A DNA stretch of 14,177 nucleotides from Pseudomonadota bacterium (GTDB taxonomy: Bacteria > Myxococcota_A > Polyangia > Polyangiales > Polyangiaceae). This document shows, piece after piece, positions 1 to 5,144 of this stretch. Within the stretch, counting starts at the first letter, position 1, and every line of letters starts with the position of its first letter. Made by a program: the position numbers and the translations under genes. Location: the NCBI GenBank assembly GCA_023402175.1, contig JAEXCN010000321.1:1-14177 (forward strand), written 5' to 3'. The notes beneath the pieces were generated by a model. It did not search any database and was not told the origin of the DNA. It was given only the letters and a program-made list of their open reading frames with translations.

Positions 1-1
1 C

Positions 2-409
2 GTGACGGCCGATCCCCTCCTCGACGTCGGCAAAGGTGACGTCGGCGTGCAGGCCGACAGCCTCGAGGTCGACGTCGCGGCCGGAACCGCGGTCCTCACG
101 GGGCAGGTCGTCCTGTCGAAGGGCGACATGACCGTCCGCTGCCCTCGCTTCGATCTCAAGTTCGACGCGACGCCTCACGTGCGATGGGCGAAGGGCTCCG
201 GCGGCGTCGTCGCGGACGTTCGCGGCGTGCACGGCGAGGCTCCCGAGGTCGAGCTCGACATGGTCAAGCAGACCCTCGAGATGCGCGGAGGCGTGAAGCT
301 CTCGCGCGGTCAGGGATGGATCCAGGCCGAAAAGGCGACGATCGAGCTCGCGACCGCACGCGTGACGGCGACCCAGGTGAAGGGCTCCATCCCCGTCCCG
401 AAGCCGTGA
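2..409 (+). CDS. LPS-transport periplasmic protein, LptA/LptC (OstA-like) domain, 5' end outside window
   Basis: The 135 visible residues read as the C-terminal part of an OstA-like beta-jellyroll protein. Alternating hydrophobic strands such as ADSLEVDVAAGTAVLTGQV, then 'GDMTVRCPRFDLKFD' and 'LEMRGGVKLSRGQGWIQAEKATIEL', are the pattern seen in LptA, LptC and the LptD N-terminus, which shield the lipid A chains of LPS as it crosses the periplasm. A GTG falls at base 2, but there is no signal peptide or membrane anchor after it, so the true start is almost certainly upstream and the entry is partial. The stop overlaps the lptB start by four bases (GTGA, 406-409), indicating translational coupling with the transport ATPase. 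Whether it is the LptA bridge or the LptC anchor cannot be decided without the N-terminus. Family assignment rests on the repeat pattern and the neighbour. Confidence 0.75.
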   Translation: MTADPLLDVGKGDVGVQADSLEVDVAAGTAVLTGQVVLSKGDMTVRCPRFDLKFDATPHVRWAKGSGGVVADVRGVHGEAPEVELDMVKQTLEMRGGVKLSRGQGWIQAEKATIELATARVTATQVKGSIPVPKP

Positions 410-1173
410 CGCAGAGCGACGAGAACGACGCGATCCGCGCCGTCGCCGTTCGCGTCGCGCGGGGCAATAAGACGATCCTCCGCGGCGTCGATCTCTCCGC
501 GAACGGCGGCGAGGTGCTCGGCGTTCTCGGACCGTCCGGCGCGGGCAAGTCGACGCTCTTCCGCGCGCTCGTCGGCGAGATCGCGGTGACGAGCGGACGT
601 GTCGAGCTCTTCGGCACCGATGTCACGCAGCTCCCGCTCTGGGGCCGCGCGCGCCGAGGGCTCTCGTACGTCCCGCAGACGCCGAGCGTCCTCTGGGACC
701 TGTCGATCCGCGACAACCTCGCTTCGTATCACCGCATCGTTCATCCTCGGGCCGACGCGGCCTCGGAGAAGGCTGCGATCGACCAGCTCGCGCGCCGCGT
801 GGCGCTCGACGATCGCATGGATGTCCGCGCCGGCGAGCTCTCCGGAGGCGAGCGGCGCCGCCTCGAGCTCGCGCGCGCGCTCACGCGCCCGCCGAAGGTC
901 CTCATCTGCGACGAGCCGTTCGCCGGCGTCGATCCGCAGCAAGCGAGCCGCCTCGGTGACATGCTCCGCTCACTCGCTCGCGACGACGGCGTTTGCGTGA
1001 TGCTCGCCGACCATCACGTCGAAGAAGCGCTCCGCGTGTGCACTCGTGCGGTCCTGCTACTCGACGGAGAGGTCGCTGCCGAGGCCGAGCCCGAAGCGTT
1101 CCGCGAGCACCCGCTCGTCGTCGGCCGCTACCTCGGGAGCTGGTCGCGGACGATCCCGCCGCCGGGTCTCTGA
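406..1173 (+). CDS. lptB: LPS export ABC transporter ATP-binding protein LptB
   Basis: A 255-residue cytoplasmic ABC ATPase, close to the usual length of about 240. It powers extraction of lipopolysaccharide from the inner membrane together with LptF/LptG. Visible motifs in order: Walker A GPSGAGKST at residues 42-50, Q-loop 'SYVPQTPSVLWDLS' with Gln91, signature LSGGERRRLELARAL at 145-159, Walker B VLICDEPFAGVDP at 165-177 and H-loop His203 in 'LADHHVEEAL'. The combinations 'LSGGERRR' and 'DEPFAGVDP' are typical of LptB rather than of other ABC ATPases. The open frame extends upstream to 184, but the GTG at 406 is preferred because it overlaps the preceding stop and gives the family length. 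LptB usually has NGAGKTT in Walker A; here it is SGAGKST, a conservative change. The partner permeases LptF/LptG are not in the window. Confidence 0.93.
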   Translation: MTQSDENDAIRAVAVRVARGNKTILRGVDLSANGGEVLGVLGPSGAGKSTLFRALVGEIAVTSGRVELFGTDVTQLPLWGRARRGLSYVPQTPSVLWDLSIRDNLASYHRIVHPRADAASEKAAIDQLARRVALDDRMDVRAGELSGGERRRLELARALTRPPKVLICDEPFAGVDPQQASRLGDMLRSLARDDGVCVMLADHHVEEALRVCTRAVLLLDGEVAAEAEPEAFREHPLVVGRYLGSWSRTIPPPGL

Positions 1174-1176
1174 GGC

Positions 1177-1190
1177 GCCGGGCTTCCGGC
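1177..1190 (+). terminator. Short GC hairpin just after lptB
   Basis: GCCGG (1177-1181) pairs with CCGGC (1186-1190) around a GCTT loop, starting three bases after the lptB stop. The stem is short and no T-run follows, so this is only a candidate end for the lpt transcript. Confidence 0.3.
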
Positions 1191-1221
1191 TTCGGGAGAC
1201 GAGCTCGAAGGCTCCAGCGAG

Positions 1222-1281
1222 GGTGATCCACATCCACGTGGATCGCTCGGATGTGAGGGGGGTGATCGACTGCAGATCACC
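1222..1281. promoter_or_regulatory. Cluster of inverted and direct repeats upstream of the winged-helix regulator
   Basis: Two perfect dyads lie close together. GATCCAC (1225-1231) faces GTGGATC (1238-1244) across 6 bases and contains a 12-bp palindrome ATCCACGTGGAT (1232-1243). GGTGATC (1261-1267) faces GATCACC (1275-1281) across 7 bases. GGTGATC also occurs at 1222-1228, so the heptamer appears twice directly (39 bp apart) and once inverted. The arrangement looks like operator or enhancer half-sites. They sit roughly 70-125 bp upstream of the start that the sigma-54-like site at 1323-1338 would give, a usual distance for bacterial enhancer-binding proteins. The repeats are seen; the role is inferred. 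Confidence 0.45.
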
Positions 1282-1322
1282 GCTTACGTTTCAGAAGTTG
1301 CCGATATCCCACATACACCGAC

Positions 1323-1338
1323 CGGCACACCGGCTGCA
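1323..1338 (+). promoter_or_regulatory. Candidate sigma-54 (-24/-12) promoter for the regulator gene
   Basis: The 16-mer CGGCACACCGGCTGCA matches 9 of the 12 defined positions of the consensus TGGCACG-N4-TTGCW. The invariant GG (1324-1325) and GC (1336-1337) are at the correct spacing. Transcription would start near 1349, just upstream of the GGAAGGG at 1351-1357. A match of this quality can arise by chance in GC-rich DNA. Confidence 0.35.
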
Positions 1339-1357
1339 GCAGAGGGTCACGGAAGGG

Positions 1358-1777
1358 ATGGTTACCGTGATGCAGCCGCTTCGACACGATGTCCTCCAGC
1401 CTCGGCTCGTCATCGCCGCAGGCGCCGAATGGTTCCAGATCGGAGGGCGCCCTCCGGTCGTCATCGAGACCCGGATACCTCTCCGCCGACTGCTCCTCGC
1501 GCTCGGGCGGATGAAGCGTGAGTCGCCGGGCGCCGTGCTCCCCGTCACCTCTGCCTTCGAGGCAGGGTGGCCGGGTGAACGCGCGACTCCAACGGCCGCC
1601 GCCATGCGCGTCTACACGGCCGTCCACTCGCTCCGGCGTCTCGGGCTCCGTGGTCTCCTCGTTCGTCGGCGGCGCGGCTACGTGCTCGACATCGACGTGC
1701 ACATCGCTGCGAACGAAAGTCAGTTCCCGCCGGCGCTCACGACCGACGGCGACGAAGACATCGCGCGCTCGGCGTGA
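1358..1777 (+). CDS. Small stand-alone winged-helix (OmpR/PhoB-type C-terminal fold) DNA-binding regulator
   Basis: About 139 residues. Residues 24-111 show a compact domain: 'AEWFQIGGRPPVVI', an Arg/Leu helix 'LRRLLLALGRMKRESPG', 'AFEAGWPGERATPTAAAMRVYTAV', the recognition-helix-like 'HSLRRLGLRGLL' and the wing 'RRRRGYVLD'. The order resembles the trans-activation winged helix of response regulators (compare 'VxxxIxxLRxKL...GxGYxL'). I recall similar GWPGE-containing domains from myxobacterial proteins, often attached to kinase or FHA domains; here no receiver, FHA or kinase domain is present. The start is uncertain: ATG 1358, GTG 1367 and ATG 1370 are all possible, and GGAAGGG at 1351-1357 is best spaced for GTG 1367. 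The gene sits between lptB and rpoN, which are usually adjacent. Target genes are unknown; autoregulation through the repeats at 1222-1281 is possible. Confidence 0.7.
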   Translation: MVTVMQPLRHDVLQPRLVIAAGAEWFQIGGRPPVVIETRIPLRRLLLALGRMKRESPGAVLPVTSAFEAGWPGERATPTAAAMRVYTAVHSLRRLGLRGLLVRRRRGYVLDIDVHIAANESQFPPALTTDGDEDIARSA

Positions 1778-1779
1778 CG

Positions 1780-1826
1780 GACGCGAGCCATGCGCGCGCG
1801 AGCTCCAGCGCTGCCGCGCTTGCGTC
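1780..1826 (+). terminator. Stem-loop after the winged-helix gene
   Basis: GACGCGAGC (1780-1788) pairs with GCTTGCGTC (1818-1826) with one G-U pair, starting three bases after the stop codon. The 29-base loop is itself GC-rich. No T-run follows; this is a terminator candidate only. Confidence 0.3.
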
Positions 1827-1975
1827 ACGGTTCGGCTCGAGACGTTGCGAAAAGCCCGAGCGAAACGGCGCACCGAAGAGCCTCTGATCCGCGCGTCCGC
1901 GCGCGGTTCACGCACTGAGAAGGTGCGAGCACGGAGCGCGCGGGAATACGTAGCCCGAGAGGCAAATTTCCCCGC

Positions 1976-1991
1976 TGGCATTGTTTTCGCT
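1976..1991 (+). promoter_or_regulatory. Candidate sigma-54 (-24/-12) promoter upstream of rpoN
   Basis: TGGCATTGTTTTCGCT matches 9 of 12 defined positions of TGGCACG-N4-TTGCW, with GG at 1977-1978 and GC at 1989-1990 at the required spacing. The predicted start is near 2002, giving a leader of about 108 nt before the rpoN ATG at 2110. If real, sigma-54 would transcribe its own gene. No activator site was identified with confidence. Confidence 0.4.
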
Positions 1992-2109
1992 TCCGTGACC
2001 CTGTTCGGCGTGTAAGCTTTTTCTGGCGGAACTACGCGACCCCCACAGAGCCTTTGGGTGCTCCGGTCATCCGAATCCTCGTGGAGATTCTCTCCGCCAG
2101 AAGAACCCG

Positions 2110-3630
2110 ATGGAAATCAAACAACAGCTAAAGCTCAGCCAGCAGCTCGTGATGACCCCGCAGCTCCAGCAGGCGATCCGCCTGCTGCAGCTCTCGCGTC
2201 TGGAGCTCATCGAGGAGATCCGGAAGGAGTGCGACGCGAATCCCGTCCTGGCGGACGAGGACTTCGAGCCGCGCCCGCGGCAGGCCGAGACCTCCGCGGA
2301 GAACATCCAGACGACGTCGATCGAGCAGGGTGAGCGGCGCATCGACATGCTCGATGACCGCAAGCGCATGGAGTCGGGGGAAGCGCAGAAGACGGAGAGC
2401 AAGCAGGTCAACGAGATCGACTGGGAGCAGTTCCTCGAGAACCGCACCCTCCAGCAGCCGCTCCCCGCCAACCGTGGCGGGTTCGAGGAGCTGCCGCCGA
2501 TCGAGCAGAACCTGACGAAGGGCCAGTCGCTCGTCGATCACCTTCGCTGGCAGATCCAGATGAGCGACATGACCGACGCCGAGAAGCGCTTCGCGGAGCT
2601 CGTCCTCGGCAACCTCGACGATCAGGGCTTCCTCGACCTGAAAGGTGTCGAGCGTCCCGACGGCACGCGCACGCCCGATCTCACGATCGAGGAGCTCGCG
2701 AGCGAATCCGGCCTCGATCCGGAAGACGCGCCCGAGGTCCTGCGCATGATGCAGGAGTTCGATCCCGTCGGCGTCTGCGCACGTGACCTGCGCGAGTGCC
2801 TGCTCGTCCAGGCGGAGGTGTTCGGTTACGAGGACCTGGACATCCAGATCCTCGACAAGCACCTGCACAACCTCGAGAAGCACAACTACCAGGCGATCGC
2901 GCGCGACCTGAAGGTGCCGATCGAAGACGTCTACGAGTCGGTGAAGGAGATCCAGAAGCTCGAGAGCCGTCCCGCGCGCAACTTCACGGACACGGACGAG
3001 AAGCAGATCGCGATCACGCCGGACGTCTACGTCGTCAAGGAAGGCGACAAGTTCATCGTCACCGACAACGATCGCGGCGTGCAGCGCCTCTACATCAACG
3101 AGGCCCTCACGAAGCAGCTCCTCAAGGATCCGAACGCGAAGGAGTTCATCGGCGAGAAGCTCCGTAACGCGCAGTGGCTCATCCGCGCGATCGAGCAGCG
3201 CCGCAAGACGATCATCCGCGTCACCGAGTGCATCGTCGAGAAGCAGCGCGAGTTCTTCGAGCGAGGCGTCGCGTTCCTGAAGCCGATGATCCTGCGTGAC
3301 GTCGCCGAGTCCGTCGGCATGCACGAGTCGACGATCAGCCGCGTCACGACGAACAAGTACGTGCACACGCCGCAGGGCCTCTTCGAGCTGAAGTACTTCT
3401 TCAACTCGTCGATCCGCCGCGTCGCCGAGGAGGACATCGCCTCCGAGAGCGTGAAGCAGGCGATCAAGAAGATCATCGACGGCGAGGACAAGCAGAACCC
3501 GCTCAGCGATCAGGCGATCGTCGAGATCCTCGCGAAGCAGGACGGCATCCAGATCGCGCGCCGCACGGTCGCGAAGTACCGCGAGATGCTCGGCATTCTG
3601 GCATCCAGCAAGCGGAAGAAGCTCTTCTGA
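2110..3630 (+). CDS. rpoN: RNA polymerase sigma-54 factor RpoN
   Basis: 506 residues, normal for the family. Sigma-54 directs RNA polymerase to -24/-12 promoters, and open-complex formation there needs ATP-driven enhancer-binding proteins. The N-terminus is the Gln/Leu-rich region I ('MEIKQQLKLSQQLVMTPQLQ', then 'AIRLLQLSRLEL'), which contacts the activator. An acidic region II follows, then the core-binding region. The helix-turn-helix 'RDVAESVGMHESTISRV' at about 396-412 reads the -12 element, and the RpoN box ARRTVAKYRE at 483-492 reads the -24 element. The ATG at 2110 fits the family N-terminus exactly; only a weak AGAAGAA precedes it. No residue of the diagnostic boxes is missing. From family knowledge, sigma-54 is essential in Myxococcus xanthus, so this gene could be too if the host is related. 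Confidence 0.98.
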   Translation: MEIKQQLKLSQQLVMTPQLQQAIRLLQLSRLELIEEIRKECDANPVLADEDFEPRPRQAETSAENIQTTSIEQGERRIDMLDDRKRMESGEAQKTESKQVNEIDWEQFLENRTLQQPLPANRGGFEELPPIEQNLTKGQSLVDHLRWQIQMSDMTDAEKRFAELVLGNLDDQGFLDLKGVERPDGTRTPDLTIEELASESGLDPEDAPEVLRMMQEFDPVGVCARDLRECLLVQAEVFGYEDLDIQILDKHLHNLEKHNYQAIARDLKVPIEDVYESVKEIQKLESRPARNFTDTDEKQIAITPDVYVVKEGDKFIVTDNDRGVQRLYINEALTKQLLKDPNAKEFIGEKLRNAQWLIRAIEQRRKTIIRVTECIVEKQREFFERGVAFLKPMILRDVAESVGMHESTISRVTTNKYVHTPQGLFELKYFFNSSIRRVAEEDIASESVKQAIKKIIDGEDKQNPLSDQAIVEILAKQDGIQIARRTVAKYREMLGILASSKRKKLF

Positions 3631-3631
3631 C

Positions 3632-3647
3632 CGACGTTCGCACGTCG
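3632..3647 (+). terminator. Hairpin directly after rpoN
   Basis: CGACGT (3632-3637) pairs with ACGTCG (3642-3647) around a TCGC loop, two bases after the rpoN stop. An alternative pairing CGTTCG/CGAACG (3635-3640 with 3646-3651) competes with it. No T-run; possible terminator or 3' stabiliser, and possibly the edge of the larger palindrome that follows. Confidence 0.3.
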
Positions 3648-3656
3648 AACGCTTGC

Positions 3657-3753
3657 ATCGCCTGCGCTTCGGCGCGGGGCTCCGCAGACGACGAGGCGCG
3701 CCAGCCCATGCTGGCCCGCCCGACGCGGAGCGCCGCGCCGGACCGCAGGCGAT
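3657..3753. repeat. 97-nt imperfect palindrome (long hairpin) between rpoN and hpf
   Basis: Bases 3657-3685 are the inverted copy of 3725-3753, with 26 of 29 positions complementary by my hand alignment (mismatches at the pairs starting 3667, 3669 and 3678; the 3669 pair is G-U). Inside, GGCG-C-GCCAGC (3695-3705) pairs with GCTGGC-C-CGCC (3710-3720) around a CCAT loop, again with one mismatch. The whole could fold as one very stable arm with an internal loop. It could be an extragenic palindromic repeat, a miniature mobile-element remnant, a bidirectional terminator or a structured RNA. It has no visible target-site duplication. The symmetry is read directly from the sequence; the function is unknown. 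Confidence 0.7.
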
Positions 3754-3798
3754 TTGCCGTCAGCGGCACGACGCGGCGGTCGCCGCGCTGCCGATGCC

Positions 3799-3874
3799 GG
3801 CGCTCATATCTGCGACCGGAAGGTTTCGAGAGGCTGGGGTGTTCGATACCTGCGCGCTGGCGCTCATATCCGCA
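3799..3874 (+). repeat. Short phased direct repeats upstream of hpf
   Basis: GGCGCTCATATC occurs exactly at 3799-3810 and 3859-3870, 60 bp apart. A looser motif ATAYCYGCR is found three times: 3806-3814, 3846-3854 and 3866-3874, at 40- and 20-bp intervals, so nearly on the same helical face. This is the arrangement of cooperative protein-binding sites. No known operator is recognised. Confidence 0.4.
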
Positions 3875-3916
3875 TCAGCGCGCTCGACGAGCATGCACGC
3901 AACCGAAGCTCTCAAA

Positions 3917-3934
3917 GCACGTTCAAGGACGTGC
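3917..3934. promoter_or_regulatory. 18-bp dyad, possible operator, upstream of hpf
   Basis: GCACGT (3917-3922) and ACGTGC (3929-3934) form a perfect inverted repeat with a 6-base spacer TCAAGG. Size and symmetry suit a dimeric repressor or activator site. No specific regulator is recognised. Confidence 0.3.
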
Positions 3935-4066
3935 GTGGGAAGAGCGAGACCACCCGCCTTTCCCATTAGCTTGCTGGCCCTGGCCGGAGATACACTCTCC
4001 GAAACACGCGCTGCACGGCAGCGCACGAGGAGGAATCACCCCGAACGCTTTCGCCCTAGGAAAAAC

Positions 4067-4135
4067 GTGACCAGCGGCAAGAAGACCTATCGTGAGCGCC
4101 ACGCAAGAGCGATCGAAAGGGAGCGACGCGTATGA
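4067..4135 (+). CDS. Possible 22-residue leader peptide overlapping the hpf start
   Basis: GTG at 4067 is preceded by AGGA (4058-4061) at 5-nt spacing and opens a 22-codon frame rich in basic residues. It begins MTSGKKTYRERHAR and ends AIERERRV, with 6 Arg and 2 Lys. Its TGA (4133-4135) overlaps the hpf ATG (4132-4134) as ATGA, the same coupling geometry used between the downstream operon genes. The hpf ribosome-binding site lies within this frame. Translation of the leader could therefore control hpf initiation, for example by ribosome stalling on the Arg-rich end. It could equally be a chance open frame; similar sequence in relatives would be needed to believe it. Confidence 0.35.
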   Translation: MTSGKKTYRERHARAIERERRV

Positions 4136-4467
4136 ACATCTCCATCACGTTCCGACAGATGGACGCAACGGATGCGGTCAAGGGTTACGCGACGGAGAAA
4201 GTCTCCAGGGTTCAGAAGTTCCTGCGGCAACCTCTGCACGCGCAGGTGACGCTGAGCTGCCAGAAGACGATTCACATGGTCGAAGTGGATCTTCAGTCCG
4301 GGGGAAAGCACTATCACGCGCACGAAGAGAGCGAGGACATGTACGCGTCGATCGACAAGGTCATCGACAAGCTCGAACGTCAGATCCGCGACGGGCACGG
4401 AACCACCAAGAAGAAGGGCGCCGAGCGCGCCTCGGATCATCTGCTTCCCGATGATCGGGAGGAATGA
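4132..4467 (+). CDS. hpf: Ribosome hibernation promoting factor (HPF/RaiA family, short form)
   Basis: 111 residues with the family beta-alpha-beta-beta-beta-alpha pattern: 'MNISITFRQMDATDAVKGYATEKVSRVQKFL', then 'HAQVTLSCQKTIHMVEVDLQSGGKHYHAHEESEDMYASIDKVIDKLERQIR'. These proteins sit in the decoding channel of the 30S subunit and silence or dimerise ribosomes in stationary phase. The length is that of short HPF: the C-terminal dimerisation domain of long HPF is absent, and residues after about 88 are a charged tail. The ATG at 4132 follows AAAGGGA (4116-4122). Position between rpoN and ptsN is the classical one. A possible leader peptide overlaps the start by four bases. Confidence 0.93.
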   Translation: MNISITFRQMDATDAVKGYATEKVSRVQKFLRQPLHAQVTLSCQKTIHMVEVDLQSGGKHYHAHEESEDMYASIDKVIDKLERQIRDGHGTTKKKGAERASDHLLPDDREE

Positions 4468-4520
4468 GCGACAAAAAAGGCGAGCGACGAGCTAGTTAGC
4501 TCAGAGCAGTTCCCCCGAAC

Positions 4521-4563
4521 GGGCCCACGCCTCGCTCTCCCACGAGGGCGAGCCCGTGGGCCC
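4521..4563 (+). promoter_or_regulatory. Strong 43-nt hairpin between hpf and ptsN
   Basis: GGGCCCACG (4521-4529) pairs perfectly with CGTGGGCCC (4555-4563). After a small bulge, CTCGC (4531-4535) pairs with GCGAG (4548-4552), and a further CTC/GAG can close the loop. No T-run follows, so it may be an RNA processing or stability element, an attenuator, or a factor-assisted terminator that lowers expression of the PTS genes relative to hpf. A smaller dyad GAGCTA-GT-TAGCTC lies just upstream at 4489-4502. ptsN starts 23 bases after the hairpin without a clear ribosome-binding site, so the fold could also affect its translation. Confidence 0.55.
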
Positions 4564-4586
4564 CTCCTCCAGAGTCGACACGAATC

Positions 4587-5144
4587 ATGCGTCTCACCGA
4601 CCTACTCTCGCCGGAGCGCGTCGGCATCAAGCGCGCCAACGGCGAGGCTTTCGACAAGGAGAAGGCCATCGGCATGCTCGCCCGACTGCTCGGCGCGCGT
4701 GACGGGGTCTCGGTCGCGGACATCGAGCGCGCGCTGCTCGAACGCGAACAGCTCCAGAGCACAGGCATCGGAGAGGGCGTCGCGATTCCTCACGGCGCTC
4801 TTCCGCAGCTCTCGGAGCAAGTGGCCGCGCTCCTCATCGTCCCCGAAGGCGTCGATTTCCAGGCCATCGACGACGCCAACGTCACCATCCTCTTCGGGGT
4901 CATCACGCCCAAGCGCGCGACCGGCGAGCACCTCAAGACGCTCGCCCGCGTTTCGCGCCTGCTCCGCAACAAGGACTTTCGCGCACGCCTCGTCGGCTCG
5001 AAGGACGAGAAGGGCGTGTTCGAGCTCATCCGCGTCGAAGAAGGGGGATCCGTTCCAAGCACGCCGCGCGAGCTCACGCCCGCAGCGGCCTCAGCCAGCC
5101 CGAAGGACCTCGACAGCGGAACGGAGAAGAAGGGGGCGTCGTGA
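4587..5144 (+). CDS. ptsN: Nitrogen-related PTS enzyme IIA (EIIA-Ntr)
   Basis: 185 residues. The EIIA fructose/mannitol-type domain (about 1-150) contains the phosphorylation motif 'GIGEGVAIPHGALPQL' with active His69. Further on come 'VALLIVPEGVDFQAIDDANVTILFGVITPKRATGEHLKTLARVSRLLRN', also typical. EIIA-Ntr takes phosphate from HPr or NPr but does not pass it to a sugar permease; it binds regulatory partners such as potassium transporters or kinases in enterobacteria. About 35 residues beyond the domain (from 'EEGGSVPSTPREL' to the end) are a disordered Ala/Ser/Lys tail not seen in the E. coli protein. The stop overlaps the hprK GTG start by four bases. Ahead of the ATG there is only a weak ribosome-binding site and a strong hairpin. 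Confidence 0.93.
   Translation: MRLTDLLSPERVGIKRANGEAFDKEKAIGMLARLLGARDGVSVADIERALLEREQLQSTGIGEGVAIPHGALPQLSEQVAALLIVPEGVDFQAIDDANVTILFGVITPKRATGEHLKTLARVSRLLRNKDFRARLVGSKDEKGVFELIRVEEGGSVPSTPRELTPAAASASPKDLDSGTEKKGAS

Larger units (their letters stand above)
1778..2109 (+). other. 332-base intergenic region upstream of rpoN
   Basis: No convincing gene. It holds the stem-loop at 1780-1826 and, in its 3' third, the sigma-54-like site at 1976-1991. The stretch from about 1965 to 2045 is less GC-rich than its surroundings and contains short A and T runs, as expected for a promoter and leader. Open frames crossing it have no family-like sequence and look like GC-rich chance frames. Confidence 0.6.
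3631..4131 (+). other. 500-base intergenic region between rpoN and hpf
   Basis: Non-coding apart from a possible 22-codon leader at 4067-4135. From left to right it holds: the rpoN 3' hairpin; the 97-nt palindrome; a small hairpin TGCCG/CGGCA (3755-3768); a GC dyad at 3772-3787; the phased repeats at 3799-3874; a dyad at 3917-3934; and an AGGAGG at 4028-4033 with no start codon at a usable distance. A clear sigma-70 promoter could not be picked; TACACT at 3991-3996 resembles a -10 element but has no matching -35 at 16-18 bp. The density of dyads argues that this is a regulatory region or encodes a structured RNA. Confidence 0.55.

Noticed and set aside
1277..1981. 234-codon minus-strand open frame opposite the winged-helix gene
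   Set aside because: Low-complexity Arg/Ser/Ala sequence without family pattern, whereas the plus strand shows a recognisable winged-helix domain.
2023..2036. TGGCGG with a downstream GC as a second sigma-54 site before rpoN
   Set aside because: The GG-GC spacing is one base short, which abolishes sigma-54 recognition.
2128..3366. 412-codon open frame on the minus strand opposite rpoN
   Set aside because: rpoN is unmistakable on the plus strand; the antisense frame is compositional.
3991..3996. TACACT as a sigma-70 -10 box for hpf
   Set aside because: No -35 element at 16-18 bp; TTGCTG lies only 14 bp upstream. Not enough to call a promoter.
3653..4135. 160-codon open frame spanning the rpoN-hpf gap
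   Set aside because: The frame runs through the long palindrome and repeats and has no family-like sequence. Only its last 22 codons, with their own start and ribosome-binding site, are kept as a possible leader.
4464..4499. 11-codon open frame overlapping the hpf stop (ATGA), preceded by GGGAGGA
   Set aside because: The ribosome-binding sequence is only about one base from the ATG, too close for normal initiation. The peptide is very short and ends far from ptsN.
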